Shown: positions 25,092 to 34,023 of the stretch, one piece after another
How the letters are laid out: each line of letters opens with the position of its first letter
Numbering within the stretch: the stretch's first letter is position 1
NCBI GenBank assembly: GCA_030041385.1
Contig: JASHNY010000261.1
Coordinates: 1 to 34,155 of the forward strand
DNA length: 34,155 nt
From: Alphaproteobacteria bacterium
Lineage (GTDB): Bacteria; Pseudomonadota; Alphaproteobacteria; ATCC43930; CGMCC-115725
Direction: 5' to 3'
Position numbers and translations under genes: made by a program
The notes under the pieces: model-generated
Told to the model about the DNA's origin: nothing
The model's database searches: none
The model's input: the letters and a program-made list of their open reading frames with translations, nothing else

Positions 25092-25124
25092 GTCATTCCG
25101 GGGCGCAGCAACGGAATGACTTTT
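25092..25124 (+). terminator. Palindrome GTCATTCCG/CGGAATGAC followed by TTTT
   Basis: A perfect 9-base stem with an 11-base loop ends directly in TTTTCTC, 16 bases after tam. It can act as an intrinsic terminator. The arm CGGAATGAC is also found at the mazG-mfd boundary (17271-17279), which marks it as one of a dispersed palindrome family used between genes. A further CAATGACG lies at 25132-25139. Confidence 0.6.
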
Positions 25125-25197
25125 CTCGGGCGCAATGACGATTTCCTTAGGCGGGATTAGGTTCTAAAACGCCGGCGCTGACTAGGGGAGTTGCGAC

Positions 25198-26388
25198 ATG
25201 CTGCAAATCGCCGATCGCATGAATACGCTCGGCACCGAGACCGCGTTCGAGGTATTGGCGCGGGCCAACGCGCTTGCGGCGCAAGGACGTTCGATCATCA
25301 ATCTCGGCATCGGCCAGCCCGATTTCCCGACGCCCGCGCATATCGTCGAGGCCGGGCGCAAGGCGCTGGCCGACGGCCACCACGGCTACACCCCGGCCAA
25401 CGGCATCCCGCAATTGCGCGAGGCGGTGGCCAAGGATCTCCACCGGCGCCACAAGGTTGAGGTATCGCCGGCGCAGATCCTGGTCGTACCGGGCGGCAAG
25501 GTGACGATGTTTTTCGCGATCCTGATGTTCGGCGAGCCCGGCGCCGAAATCATGTACCCAAACCCCGGCTTTCCGATCTACGAGAGCGTCATCCGCTTTT
25601 CCGGCGCCACGCCGGTGCCGATGCCGCTCTATGAAAGCAAGGGGTTCTCGTTCAGCGCCGACGAGGTGCTCGACAAGATCACCCCGAGGACACGCCTCAT
25701 CATCATCAACAGCCCGGCCAATCCCACGGGCGGCGTGGTGCCGAAGAGCGAGCTGGACCGCCTCGTCGCCGGGCTGGAAAAGCACCCGCACGTCGCGGTG
25801 ATGAGCGACGAGATCTACGGCGAAATCCTCTATGACGGCGCCGAGCATACCAGCCTGCTCACCTATCCCTCGATCGCCGACCGGGTGATCCTGCTCGACG
25901 GCTGGAGCAAGACCTACGCGATGACCGGCTGGCGCATGGGCTACGGGGTGTGGCCGAAGCAATTGTTCGAGGCTGCCGAGCGGCTGGCGATCAACTGTCA
26001 CTCCTGCGTCAACGCGGCGGCGCAGTTCGCCGGCATCGCCGCGCTCGAAGGGCCGCGCGAGCCGGTGCGCCGGATGGTCGAGGCCTTTGCCGAGCGGCGC
26101 AAGATGATCATCGCCGCGCTCAACGCACTGCCCGGCATCAGCTGCGTCAACCCGGGCGGGGCGTTCTATGCCTTTCCCAACATTTCCGGCACCGGGTTCG
26201 ACACCAGGGCGTTCCAGACCGAGTTGCTGGAAAAAGCCGGGGTGGCGACGATCGCCGGTACCAGCTTCGGCGCGCTCGGCGAGGGCTATGTGCGGTTTTC
26301 TTATGCCAACAGCCTCGATGCTATCGGGGAGGCGATCGACCGCATCCGCGCCTTTCTTGGCAACCGGGTGAAAAGCGACGCCGCTTGA
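25198..26388 (+). CDS. PLP-dependent aspartate-type aminotransferase (class I)
   Basis: A 396-residue fold-type I aminotransferase. INLGIGQPDFPTP and HGYTPANGIPQLREAVA form the N-terminal substrate region, and INSPANPTGGV and SDEIYGEILYDG hold pyridoxal phosphate. Lys238 in WSKTYAMTGWRMGYG is the Schiff-base lysine, and RFSYANS carries the carboxylate-binding arginine. Which amino donor is used (aspartate, alanine or aromatic) cannot be read from sequence. AGGGGA precedes the ATG at 25198. The nearby nitrogen genes start 160 bases downstream but have their own promoter. Confidence 0.9.
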   Translation: MLQIADRMNTLGTETAFEVLARANALAAQGRSIINLGIGQPDFPTPAHIVEAGRKALADGHHGYTPANGIPQLREAVAKDLHRRHKVEVSPAQILVVPGGKVTMFFAILMFGEPGAEIMYPNPGFPIYESVIRFSGATPVPMPLYESKGFSFSADEVLDKITPRTRLIIINSPANPTGGVVPKSELDRLVAGLEKHPHVAVMSDEIYGEILYDGAEHTSLLTYPSIADRVILLDGWSKTYAMTGWRMGYGVWPKQLFEAAERLAINCHSCVNAAAQFAGIAALEGPREPVRRMVEAFAERRKMIIAALNALPGISCVNPGGAFYAFPNISGTGFDTRAFQTELLEKAGVATIAGTSFGALGEGYVRFSYANSLDAIGEAIDRIRAFLGNRVKSDAA

Positions 26389-26396
26389 GAGAGAGA

Positions 26397-26459
26397 TGCC
26401 TAAGAAATAGGCAAAAGACGTCATCGATTGCATGAGGATGCGGCGCCGGCGCGCCGGCG
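26397..26459. repeat. Two inverted repeats in the aminotransferase-glnB gap
   Basis: TGCCTA-AGAAA-TAGGCA (26397-26413) starts 9 bases after the aminotransferase stop. CGCCGGCGCGCCGGCG (26444-26459) is a perfect 16-base GC palindrome. Together they probably end the upstream transcript before the sigma-54 promoter, although neither is followed by a T-run. No clear NtrC site (GCAC-N-GTGC type) was seen in this gap. Confidence 0.4.
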
Positions 26460-26484
26460 TTGATATGCCGTCGCCGCGTCGTGC

Positions 26485-26500
26485 TGGCATGGGTTATGCT
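26485..26500 (+). promoter_or_regulatory. Sigma-54 (RpoN) promoter of glnB
   Basis: TGGCATGGGTTATGCT matches the consensus TGGCACG-N4-TTGCW at all but two defined positions. GG and GC have the exact spacing needed, which places transcription start near 26511. The 5' leader would then begin with a hairpin GGCGG-CGCAAT-CCGCC (26516-26531) before the ribosome binding site AGAGAGG. RpoN control of glnB or glnBA is well known in alphaproteobacteria. Confidence 0.75.
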
Positions 26501-26515
26501 GTGCATCCGTGCTAG

Positions 26516-26887
<372 letters not shown>

Positions 26888-26997
26888 GGGCGCGGCCGAG
26901 ACAACGATGCCGCGCGCGAACCGAACAGGGCGGGCCGGTCGGCGATCGCCCCTCAACGCCTAGTTTTCAACCGTCTAACCAGCAAGGAACTGTTGCG

Positions 26998-28407
26998 ATG
27001 GCCGACACCAAAAAGGTCATGGAGATGATCAAGGAACACGACGTGAAATACGTCGATTTCCGCTTTACCGACCCGCGCGGGAAATGGCAGCACCTGGCCC
27101 ACCACGTGCGCACGATCACCGACGAATTCCTTAACGACGGAGTGCCGTTCGACGGTTCGTCGATCGCCGGCTGGAAGGCGATCAACGAAAGCGACATGCT
27201 GCTCGTGCCCGATTGCGAAACCGCGGTGCTCGACCCGTTTGCGGCGCAGACCTCGCTGATCCTGTTCTGCGACACGCACGAGCCGCTGACCGGCCAGCCC
27301 TATGGCCGCGACGCCCGCTCAATCGCCAAGAAGGCCGAGCAATACCTGGTTTCGACCGGCATCGCCGATAAGGCGTATTTCGGCCCCGAAGCCGAGTTTT
27401 TCGTGTTCGACGACGTGCGCTACGAAAGCACGATGCAGGCGGCCAGCTATACGATCGACAGCGAGGAAGGCCCCTACGTCAGCGCCAAGCAATACCCCGA
27501 CGGCAATTCCGGCCATCGCCCGCCGATCAAGGGCGGCTATTTTCCGGTGCCGCCGGTCGACAGCCAATCCGACCTCAGGGCCGAGATGCTGTCGGTCATG
27601 CACGACATGGGGCTCAAGGTCGAAAAGCACCACCACGAGGTGGCCCCGAGCCAGAACGAGCTTGGCTTCGAGTTCTCGACGCTGGTGAAGACCGCCGACA
27701 ACATGCAGATCTACAAGTACGTCGTGCACAACGTCGCCCACCAGTACGGCAAGACGGCGACCTTCATGCCCAAGCCGATCAAGGGCGACAACGGCTCGGG
27801 CATGCACACGCACCAGTCGATCTGGAAGGGCGAGCGGCCGAGCTTTGCCGGCAACCTTTATGCCGACCTCAGCGAAACCGCGCTCTATTACATCGGCGGC
27901 ATCATCCGGCACGCCAAGGCGATCAACGCCTTCACCAACCCGACGACCAACAGCTACAAGCGGCTCATTCCCGGGTTCGAGGCGCCGGTGTTGCTGGCCT
28001 ATTCGGCGCGCAACCGCTCTGCCTCATGCCGGATCCCGATCGTATCGAGCCCCAAGGGCAAGCGCGTCGAGGTGCGGTTCCCGGACCCGGCCTGCAACCC
28101 CTATCTCGGCTTCGCGGCAATGCTGATGGCCGGGCTCGACGGCATCCAGAACAAGATTCACCCCGGCGACCCGATCGACAAGAACCTTTACGATCTGCCG
28201 CCCGAGGAATTGCGGGACGTACCGACCGTATGCGGGTCGCTGCGCGAGGCACTCAACGAATTGCGGGCCGACCACTCGTTCCTGACCAAGGGCGACGTGT
28301 TCACCACCGACTTCATTGAGGCCTACACGGAGCTGCGGTGGGAGGAAGTGTACAATTTCGAGCATACCCCCCACCCGATCGAGTTCTCGATGTACTATTC
28401 GGTCTGA
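26998..28407 (+). CDS. glnA: Glutamine synthetase, type I
   Basis: A 469-residue GS-I that makes glutamine from glutamate, ammonia and ATP as a dodecamer. [24 protein letters not shown], the metal-binding [25 protein letters not shown] and NRSASCRIP are present. The adenylylation tyrosine is Tyr398 in NLYDLPPEE, so activity should be controlled by GlnE. The length equals the enterobacterial GS-I. It lies 110 bases after glnB and may be read from the sigma-54 promoter or from its own; no second clear promoter was seen in that gap. A strong terminator follows. Confidence 0.97.
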   Translation: MADTKKVMEMIKEHDVKYVDFRFTDPRGKWQHLAHHVRTITDEFLNDGVPFDGSSIAGWKAINESDMLLVPDCETAVLDPFAAQTSLILFCDTHEPLTGQPYGRDARSIAKKAEQYLVSTGIADKAYFGPEAEFFVFDDVRYESTMQAASYTIDSEEGPYVSAKQYPDGNSGHRPPIKGGYFPVPPVDSQSDLRAEMLSVMHDMGLKVEKHHHEVAPSQNELGFEFSTLVKTADNMQIYKYVVHNVAHQYGKTATFMPKPIKGDNGSGMHTHQSIWKGERPSFAGNLYADLSETALYYIGGIIRHAKAINAFTNPTTNSYKRLIPGFEAPVLLAYSARNRSASCRIPIVSSPKGKRVEVRFPDPACNPYLGFAAMLMAGLDGIQNKIHPGDPIDKNLYDLPPEELRDVPTVCGSLREALNELRADHSFLTKGDVFTTDFIEAYTELRWEEVYNFEHTPHPIEFSMYYSV

Positions 28408-28435
28408 GCCCGGGCGGGCACTGCCGGAGACATGA

Positions 28436-28463
28436 CGGGGCCGGACGCGATCCGGCCCCGTTT
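28436..28463. terminator. Strong terminator between convergent glnA and the kinase/phosphatase gene
   Basis: CGGGGCCGGA and TCCGGCCCCG form a perfect 10-base stem with a CGCGA loop, followed by TTT on the plus strand. It lies 29 bases after glnA and just past the end of the minus-strand gene, so it can serve both, mainly glnA. Confidence 0.85.
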
Positions 28464-28474
28464 CGCATTCGCGG

Positions 28475-30181
28475 TCAGCGCAACACCAGCGACGCCAGCA
28501 GCGCCAATGCCAGCAGGGCGGCGATGCCCTGCCACACGCGCAGCGGCGCGCGCTGGTACAGCGTCAGCGGACGGGGAGCGGCGCTTCGGGCACGCGCCGG
28601 CCCCGCCTCCATTTCGAGCGCGAACTCGGTCATGTCGCGAAACCGCCGCGCCGGGTCGAGCGCGATCGCGTGCGCCAGCGCCGCCTCCAGCCAGGCGGGG
28701 AGATCCGGCCGCAGCGCGCACAGGCTCGACGGCCGGGTTCGCCGCGGCGGGCTCATCGCATCGGCATTGCCATAGGGAAATTCGCCGGCGAAGGCGCGAA
28801 AAATCGTGACCCCGAGCGCATAGATGTCGGTGGCCTCGTTGCCGGCCTCACCCGCCGCCATTTCCGGCGCCATGTAGGCCAGGGTGCCGGGGATCTCGGC
28901 GGCGGGAAAATTCTCCAGCCCGGGGACGCGAACCGCGCCAAGATCGATCAGTTTCAGCGATCCGCTGCGTTCGAGGATCACGTTGTCGGGCTTGATGTCG
29001 CGATGGATGATGCCGGCGCGGTGCAATGCCGCGACCGCGCGCGCGAGGTTGACGGCGATGTTGCGCCCCTCCTCCAGCCCCAGCGCCGGGCTGCGCGACA
29101 GCCGCGTTTCCAGCAACTCGCCCTGGTAGAACGGCATGACCGTGTAGAGCGCGGTCTGTCGGCCTGGCGGCAATTCGATGACGCGGCCGATCCCCGGGTT
29201 GCGGACGCGGGCGCCGACCCAGGCCTCGCGGGCAAAGGCCGCGCGATGGGCCTCGACGCCGGCGACCTGAGGCTTGGGAAATTTCAGCGCGACCGTGCCG
29301 CCTTCGACCTCGTCGTCGGCGCCGAACAGCCGGCTGTAGCGTCCTTCCGACAGCATTGCCTTCAGCACGAACCCGTCGATCGTCTCGCCGCCGACTAGCA
29401 GTGGGATCACCGGAAGGCGCAGGATGTCGGCGCCGATATCGGCCGACCGCTCGCTCGGCAATGCGACCACATCGAGAACCAACGCGGTGCAATTATCGGT
29501 GCTGCCGGCTTCGAGCGCGGCCGAGACCAGCGCCCCGGCGGTATCCTCGGGCGCTGAGCGCTGGCGCAGGATGCGGGCGATGCTCGGCTCCCCGAGAAAC
29601 CCGTGCACGCCGTCGCTGCACAGCAGAAACCGGTCATGCAGGGCAATCGGCTGCGCGGCGTAGTCGAGGCGCACTTCCGCCTCGACCCCGAGCGCGCGCG
29701 TCAGCGCGTGCGAACGGCCGGTGCCCTCCTGGCGCACATGATCGGCCGTCAGGCAGGTCATGCGCTCGCCGCTCAGCCGGTAGACCCGGGTGTCCCCGAC
29801 ATGCAGCAGGTGCGCGACCCGGCCCCGCAGCACCAGCGCGGTAAAGGTGCAGCCCAGCCCGGCAAGCTCCGGGTCCTGCCGGCCTATCGAGTTGATCCAG
29901 CCGTTGAGCGCGCTGACGATGCGCGCCCCGGCGCGCTGCACCTCCATCGTCTCGGGCAGGTCGCAGAACCCGTCGAGAAAACCGCGCACGGCCGTCTCGG
30001 CCGCAATGCGGCCGCCCTTGGCGCCGCCGATCCCGTCGGCGATCGCCGCAATCACCTCGCGGCGCGGCTCCGGCAGTTCCGCGCCCGAGAGAGCGCCGGC
30101 GAAATCCTCGTTTTCCTTGCGCGGCCCGGTTTTCGAGGCGAACCCGACGCTTGCCTGTACACCGGTCTCGATCGCGGTCAT
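28475..30181 (-). CDS. Bifunctional PP2C-type phosphatase and Ser/Thr protein kinase, membrane anchored
   Basis: A 568-residue fusion. Residues 1-240 are a PP2C phosphatase with metal ligands in KENEDF (Asp26), IADGIGGAKGG (Asp49), LLCSDGVHGFL and GSTDNCTALVL. Residues about 265-530 are a Hanks-type kinase with the ATP lysine in VALKFPK, the catalytic HRDIKPDN (Asp395), DLG in place of DFG, and YMAPEM. A hydrophobic C-terminal segment (GIAALLALALLASLVL) anchors it, with the enzyme domains in the cytoplasm. Related fusions occur beside nitrate and nitrite assimilation genes; here it lies in an ammonium island. The target proteins are unknown. GGAG precedes the ATG. Confidence 0.92.
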   Translation of the reverse strand: MTAIETGVQASVGFASKTGPRKENEDFAGALSGAELPEPRREVIAAIADGIGGAKGGRIAAETAVRGFLDGFCDLPETMEVQRAGARIVSALNGWINSIGRQDPELAGLGCTFTALVLRGRVAHLLHVGDTRVYRLSGERMTCLTADHVRQEGTGRSHALTRALGVEAEVRLDYAAQPIALHDRFLLCSDGVHGFLGEPSIARILRQRSAPEDTAGALVSAALEAGSTDNCTALVLDVVALPSERSADIGADILRLPVIPLLVGGETIDGFVLKAMLSEGRYSRLFGADDEVEGGTVALKFPKPQVAGVEAHRAAFAREAWVGARVRNPGIGRVIELPPGRQTALYTVMPFYQGELLETRLSRSPALGLEEGRNIAVNLARAVAALHRAGIIHRDIKPDNVILERSGSLKLIDLGAVRVPGLENFPAAEIPGTLAYMAPEMAAGEAGNEATDIYALGVTIFRAFAGEFPYGNADAMSPPRRTRPSSLCALRPDLPAWLEAALAHAIALDPARRFRDMTEFALEMEAGPARARSAAPRPLTLYQRAPLRVWQGIAALLALALLASLVLR

Positions 30182-30354
30182 GGCACCGATCTCCGCCGGA
30201 GTTTCGGGCTGCCGATTATGGCCGGATTAGCCAAATTCGGAAGTTTTCGATCGTGGTTATCAACGCGTCAGCTATTTGCCCAAAATTTGCGCAGCCATCG
30301 GCCAAGTAACAACACTTCGCCGCGCGGCCGTGCGGCATTCGGCATTTGCAGGCG

Positions 30355-30717
30355 TTATTCTGGCCGGCACCGGTAATGGAGGAAATAGCCGCCGGTGCTC
30401 GACGCGTTACGGAATTCGAGCCTGCCGCTCGCGCGGTCGAGCTCGAAATACCCCTGACTCGGGTCGTGCCAGCTGATCCGCGCGTCGGTGATCTCGGCCG
30501 GAATCGAGCCCACGAGGCGGCGCTCGAGATCGATAACGATCGCCCAAGTCGTGCCGCTCGCCGGATTGGTGCATTGCAGGTTCAGGATGGCAGCCTGTGC
30601 CGTGCACCCGCAGGCGAGCGATATGCCGATCCCCGCCGCGAGCACGGCGGAGCCCGCCCGCCAATCGGCCAAACCGCCGCGCGATCGCGCCCGCAAGAGG
30701 GAGAATAATCTCAGCAT
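30355..30717 (-). CDS. Small exported protein of unknown function
   Basis: A 120-residue protein with an N-terminal export signal (hydrophobic AGSAVLAAGIGISLACG, probable cleavage after AQA). The mature part is beta-rich: ILNLQCTNPASG, WAIVIDLERRLVGSIPAEIT, ISWHDPSQGYFELDRASGRLEF, ending in YRCRPE. Two cysteines (LQC and YRC) could form a disulphide. It resembles other short periplasmic proteins of alphaproteobacteria with a W-x-I-x-I-D strand, but no named family is recognised. The ATG at 30717 is preferred to the TTG at 30723. It is divergent from the first amtB. The 173-base gap to the kinase/phosphatase gene shows nothing clear. Confidence 0.65.
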   Translation of the reverse strand: MLRLFSLLRARSRGGLADWRAGSAVLAAGIGISLACGCTAQAAILNLQCTNPASGTTWAIVIDLERRLVGSIPAEITDARISWHDPSQGYFELDRASGRLEFRNASSTGGYFLHYRCRPE

Positions 30718-30758
30718 TATCAATAATATCCGGGCCGCGTTTAGGCCGGCGGCCGACT

Positions 30759-30774
30759 AGGCACGGTTCTTGCC
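30759..30774 (+). promoter_or_regulatory. Sigma-54 (RpoN) promoter of the first amtB
   Basis: AGGCACGGTTCTTGCC matches TGGCACG-N4-TTGCW except at the two outermost bases. The GG and GC elements are correctly spaced, predicting transcription from about 30785 and a leader of about 80 bases. This is the best RpoN site in the window. An NtrC binding site should lie within the preceding 150 bases, inside the divergent gene, but none was certain by eye. Confidence 0.8.
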
Positions 30775-30864
30775 TTCCTTCGCCTTTCAGAGGCGCGCTT
30801 CTCAAACCCGGCGGCAAGCGCGGGTCCGAAGCGACGGTTCGCCCGAAACCGAAAGAGGTGGAGC

Positions 30865-32202
30865 ATGCTGGTCCCTTCGCCCAAATGGCTCGATACCGGA
30901 TCCAACGCCTGGCAAATGACGGCGGCCACCTTTGTCGGGCTGCAAAGCGTTCCCGGGCTGGTGATCCTCTACGGAGGTATTGTCAAGAAGAAGTGGGCGC
31001 TCAACTCGGCCTTCATGGCGATGTACGCCTTTGCCGCCGTGATGATCGTCTGGGTGCTGTGGGCCTACAACATGGCCTTCGGGCAACAATGGCTCCCGTT
31101 CCTTGGCAAGCCGATGTCGGCATTATCCGCCGGCTTCCTGCAAGGCCAGGCGACGATACCGGCAGCCGCCTCGGGCATGCCGGCGCTCGCCTTCCCGATG
31201 TCGACGATGATGTTCTTCCAGTTCGTCTTTGCCGCGATCACCGTGATCATCCTGGCCGGCTCGCTGATCGGGCGGATGAACTTCAAGGCCTGGATCATCT
31301 TCGTGCCGTTGTGGATGACCTTTGTCTACACGGTCGGCGCGTTCAGCATCTGGGGCGGCGGCTGGCTCGCCTCCCTGGGCGCGCTCGACTTCTCCGGCGG
31401 CTATGTGATCCATCTTGCCGCCGGCACCTCGGGGTTTGTCGCGGCGGCGCTGATCGGGCCGCGGCTGCAGGAAGACCGCGACCATTTTCCGCCGAACAGC
31501 CTGCTGATGGCGCTGGCCGGCGCCGGCATCTTGTGGCTCGGCTGGAACGGGTTCAACGGCGGCGACCCCTACTTCGCCAATGCCGACGCCTCCGCCGCAA
31601 TCCTCAACACCAACCTGACGACCTGCGTGTCGCTGCTGGTGTGGACGATCATGGACTCGATGGCCTACGGCAAGCCGTCGGTCGTCGGCGCGATCAACGG
31701 CATGATCGCCGGTCTGGTCGGCATCACGCCGGCGGCCGGCTATGTCAACGGCTGGGGTGCGATCATCATCGGCGTCTGCACCGGCATCATTCCGTGGCTG
31801 GCGATGAACAAGCTCCAGACCTCCCGGTTGATGATGAAGGTCGATGATACGCTGAGCGTGTTGTCCACGCATGGCGTCGCCGGGCTCACCGGCGGCCTGT
31901 TGACCGGCATCCTCGCCTGCCCCGACATGATCGAATACATCGGCACCGCAAAGGATGCTCCGGGCGTCAGCGGAACCGGCTGGCTCTACGGCAATTTCCA
32001 CCAGTTCCTGCTGCAGGTCTATGCGGCCGCCTTCATCATCGCCTTCAACGTCGTCGCCACCTTCGTGATCCTGAAGGTGATCTCGGTCTTCGTGCCCTTG
32101 CGCATGGACGAGACGACGCTGCGGGTCGGCGACGACGCCGTACATGGCGAGACGGCGTACAATTTCGGCGACGGAGAGGAAGCGCCCATCGTCGCCGAAT
32201 AG
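30865..32202 (+). CDS. amtB: Ammonium transporter (AMT family), first copy
   Basis: A 445-residue channel-like transporter with 11 predicted membrane helices. The twin pore histidines are His183 (YVIHLAAGTSG) and His336 (LSTHGVAGLTGG), and LDFSGGYVIH carries the conserved aspartate. It lacks a cleavable signal peptide, unlike the second copy, and has AMT1-like signatures (GWNGFNGGDPYFANADASAAILNTN). Identity to the second copy is low, so they are distinct subfamilies and not a recent duplication. AGAGGTGGAG is the ribosome binding site. The cytoplasmic C-terminus (PLRMDETTLRVGDDAVHGETAYNF, split here as two blocks) is the usual contact for PII proteins. Confidence 0.94.
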   Translation: MLVPSPKWLDTGSNAWQMTAATFVGLQSVPGLVILYGGIVKKKWALNSAFMAMYAFAAVMIVWVLWAYNMAFGQQWLPFLGKPMSALSAGFLQGQATIPAAASGMPALAFPMSTMMFFQFVFAAITVIILAGSLIGRMNFKAWIIFVPLWMTFVYTVGAFSIWGGGWLASLGALDFSGGYVIHLAAGTSGFVAAALIGPRLQEDRDHFPPNSLLMALAGAGILWLGWNGFNGGDPYFANADASAAILNTNLTTCVSLLVWTIMDSMAYGKPSVVGAINGMIAGLVGITPAAGYVNGWGAIIIGVCTGIIPWLAMNKLQTSRLMMKVDDTLSVLSTHGVAGLTGGLLTGILACPDMIEYIGTAKDAPGVSGTGWLYGNFHQFLLQVYAAAFIIAFNVVATFVILKVISVFVPLRMDETTLRVGDDAVHGETAYNFGDGEEAPIVAE

Positions 32203-32353
32203 CGCCCGCGCCGTCAGGGACGGAAGCGGTTCGGGGGTATGACCGGGACACCGGAAACTGCCCCCGACCCTCTCCACAGCGCTGATCCGATGCGCGCCCC
32301 CGCGAACGGCCCGGCTCTTCGCCGGTGCCCATGGAAAGCGGCGCGCCGAAACT

Positions 32354-32369
32354 TGGCATGAATCTTGGT
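32354..32369 (+). promoter_or_regulatory. Weak sigma-54-like site before the second amtB
   Basis: TGGCATGAATCTTGGT has the right spacing and a good -24 box, but the -12 dinucleotide reads GG instead of GC. It lies in the 243-base gap between the two transporter genes, about 80 bases before the second start. It may be a weak or degenerate RpoN promoter. The rest of this gap shows only a CCGGGACACCGG repeat near 32241. Confidence 0.35.
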
Positions 32370-32445
32370 AACCGAAGACGGGGCCGGCCCGCCGGACCGC
32401 CTGTGCGCGGGCATCCACTGCCGGCATCGTAGGGAGAGGACACGC

Positions 32446-33777
32446 ATGCGTTTTGTATACCGAGCCGGGCAATGCCTTGCCGTCGCCGCGGCTTTCACCT
32501 CGTTCTGGGCAATGTCGGCCATGGCCCAGACCCCCGCCCCGGCGGCCGCGGCACCCAAGCTGGACAGCGGCGACACCGCCTGGATGCTCACCTCGGTCGC
32601 CCTTGTCCTGATGATGACAATCCCGGGGCTTGCGCTGTTCTACGGCGGCATGGTCCGCAAGATGAACGTTCTGGCGACGGTCATGCAAAGCTTCATGGTG
32701 ACCTGTCTCGTCACCGTGCTGTGGACCGTGCTGACCTACAGCCTCGCCTTCACCCCCGGCACCCCGTTCATCGGCGGCTTCAGCCGGGTTCTGCTGATGG
32801 GAATGACCCTCGATTCGGTCAACGACCTGGCCAAGACCATCCCCGAATCGGTCTACATGTGCTTTCAGATGACCTTCGCGATCATCACGCCGGCGCTGAT
32901 CTGCGGCTCGATCGCCGACCGCATGAAATTCTCCGCGCTGATCTGGTTTATCGGGCTGTGGGCGGTGCTGGTGTATGCGCCGATCGCGCACTGGGTGTGG
33001 AGCTCGGACGGGTTTCTGAACACCGCAGGCGTGCTTGATTTCGCCGGCGGCACCGTCGTGCACATCAATTCCGGGGTCGCCGGTCTGATGTGCGCGCTGA
33101 TGCTCGGCAAGCGGCGCGGCTACGGCACCGAGGCGATGGCGCCGCACAATCTGGTGCTGAGCGTCATCGGCGCTTCGCTGCTGTGGGTCGGCTGGTTCGG
33201 CTTCAACGCCGGTTCGGCGACCGCGGCCAACACCAGCGCCGGCATGGCGATGGCGGTGACGCAAATCGCCACCGCTACCGCAGCGCTGACCTGGATGTTC
33301 GTCGAGTGGACGTTGCGCGGCAAGCCCAGCGTGCTCGGCATCATTTCGGGCGCGGTCGCCGGCCTCGTCGCGATCACGCCGGCTTCCGGCTTCGTCGACC
33401 CGCGCGGCGCCCTGATCATCGGCATCGCCGCCGGGGTCGCCTGCTATTGGGGCGCGACCGGGCTCAAGCATGCGCTCGGTTACGACGATGCGCTCGACGC
33501 GTTCGGCGTGCATGCCGTGGGCGGCACCGTCGGTGCGATTCTGACAGGCGTCCTCGCCGTGGCGGCGGTCGGCGGCCAGGGCCACAGCGGGCTGATCGAC
33601 GGCAACCCGCACCAGGTCATCGTCCAGATCTACGGGGTCGCCTGCACGATCGTTTACGACGCCATCGTCAGCCTGATCCTGCTCAAGGCAATCGACCTGG
33701 CGATCGGCCTGCGTGTCGATCCCGACATGGAGCGCGAAGGTCTCGATTTGTCGCTTCACGGCGAGATCGTGCAATGA
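32446..33777 (+). CDS. amtB: Ammonium transporter (AmtB type), second copy
   Basis: A 443-residue transporter with a cleavable signal peptide (CLAVAAAFTSFWAMSAMAQ) and the classic AmtB core: DSGDTAWMLTSVALVLMMTIPGLALFYGGMVR, given here only as a family signature of the first helix. Pore histidines are His206 (VVHINSGVAGL) and His356 (FGVHAVGGTVG). The C-terminal RVDPDMEREGLDLSLHGE is the conserved regulatory tail that senses PII. The ATG at 32446 follows GGGAGAGGA; the upstream GTG at 32365 lies in a non-coding stretch. No glnK lies next to it, so GlnB from this island or a distant GlnK must serve it. Confidence 0.96.
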   Translation: MRFVYRAGQCLAVAAAFTSFWAMSAMAQTPAPAAAAPKLDSGDTAWMLTSVALVLMMTIPGLALFYGGMVRKMNVLATVMQSFMVTCLVTVLWTVLTYSLAFTPGTPFIGGFSRVLLMGMTLDSVNDLAKTIPESVYMCFQMTFAIITPALICGSIADRMKFSALIWFIGLWAVLVYAPIAHWVWSSDGFLNTAGVLDFAGGTVVHINSGVAGLMCALMLGKRRGYGTEAMAPHNLVLSVIGASLLWVGWFGFNAGSATAANTSAGMAMAVTQIATATAALTWMFVEWTLRGKPSVLGIISGAVAGLVAITPASGFVDPRGALIIGIAAGVACYWGATGLKHALGYDDALDAFGVHAVGGTVGAILTGVLAVAAVGGQGHSGLIDGNPHQVIVQIYGVACTIVYDAIVSLILLKAIDLAIGLRVDPDMEREGLDLSLHGEIVQ

Positions 33778-33799
33778 TCGCTTGACCGGGAGAGACGGT

Positions 33800-33831
33800 T
33801 GGCCGCCGGGCCGAATATCGTCCGGTGGCCA
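33800..33831 (+). terminator. Terminator-like hairpin after the second amtB
   Basis: TGGCCGCCGG and CCGGTGGCCA pair over 10 bases with one G-U and a 12-base loop, 22 bases after the stop. The following GCTTGTCTCTTTA is only partly T-rich. Confidence 0.55.
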
Positions 33832-34023
33832 GCTTGTCTCTTTATGAAATCTGCCTACTTTTTTATCATCTGACTATTTTATGATCTCCGTTTTTAATGT
33901 AATTGCTACTATTCCTACTTGATGTTTTCATGTAAATTAGAGTTTACGAGCACGTGCGAAAAGATCTTCTTTTGCGCACGAGTACTCGCCGCTCGGCCGA
34001 TCGACAAAGACGGGGATACGAAC
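33832..34023 (+). promoter_or_regulatory. AT-rich leader with a hairpin before the last gene
   Basis: Bases 33841-33950 are only 28% GC (31 of 110), against roughly two-thirds in the window. The stretch holds an inverted repeat ATCAT-N11-ATGAT (33865-33885) and three CTACT units (33855, 33906, 33915). It ends in a strong hairpin at 33953-33980: CGTGCG-AAAAGA paired with TCTTTT-G-CGCACG around a TCT loop, one base bulged. It is probably a complex promoter and leader region for the gene that starts at 34024. No clear sigma-54 or sigma-70 boxes could be fixed. Confidence 0.5.

Noticed and set aside
26888-26997. A sigma-54 site or riboswitch between glnB and glnA
   Set aside because: No GG-N10-GC element close to consensus and no recognised RNA fold was seen in these 110 bases.
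30182-30354. A gene or RNA in the gap upstream of the kinase/phosphatase
   Set aside because: Stops in all useful frames, no tRNA-like fold and no clear promoter; only mildly A/T-rich sequence.
31123-33774. An 883-codon open frame on the minus strand across both amtB genes
   Set aside because: Its product is His/Asp/Arg-rich with no hydrophobic core or domain; both plus-strand frames are clear transporters.
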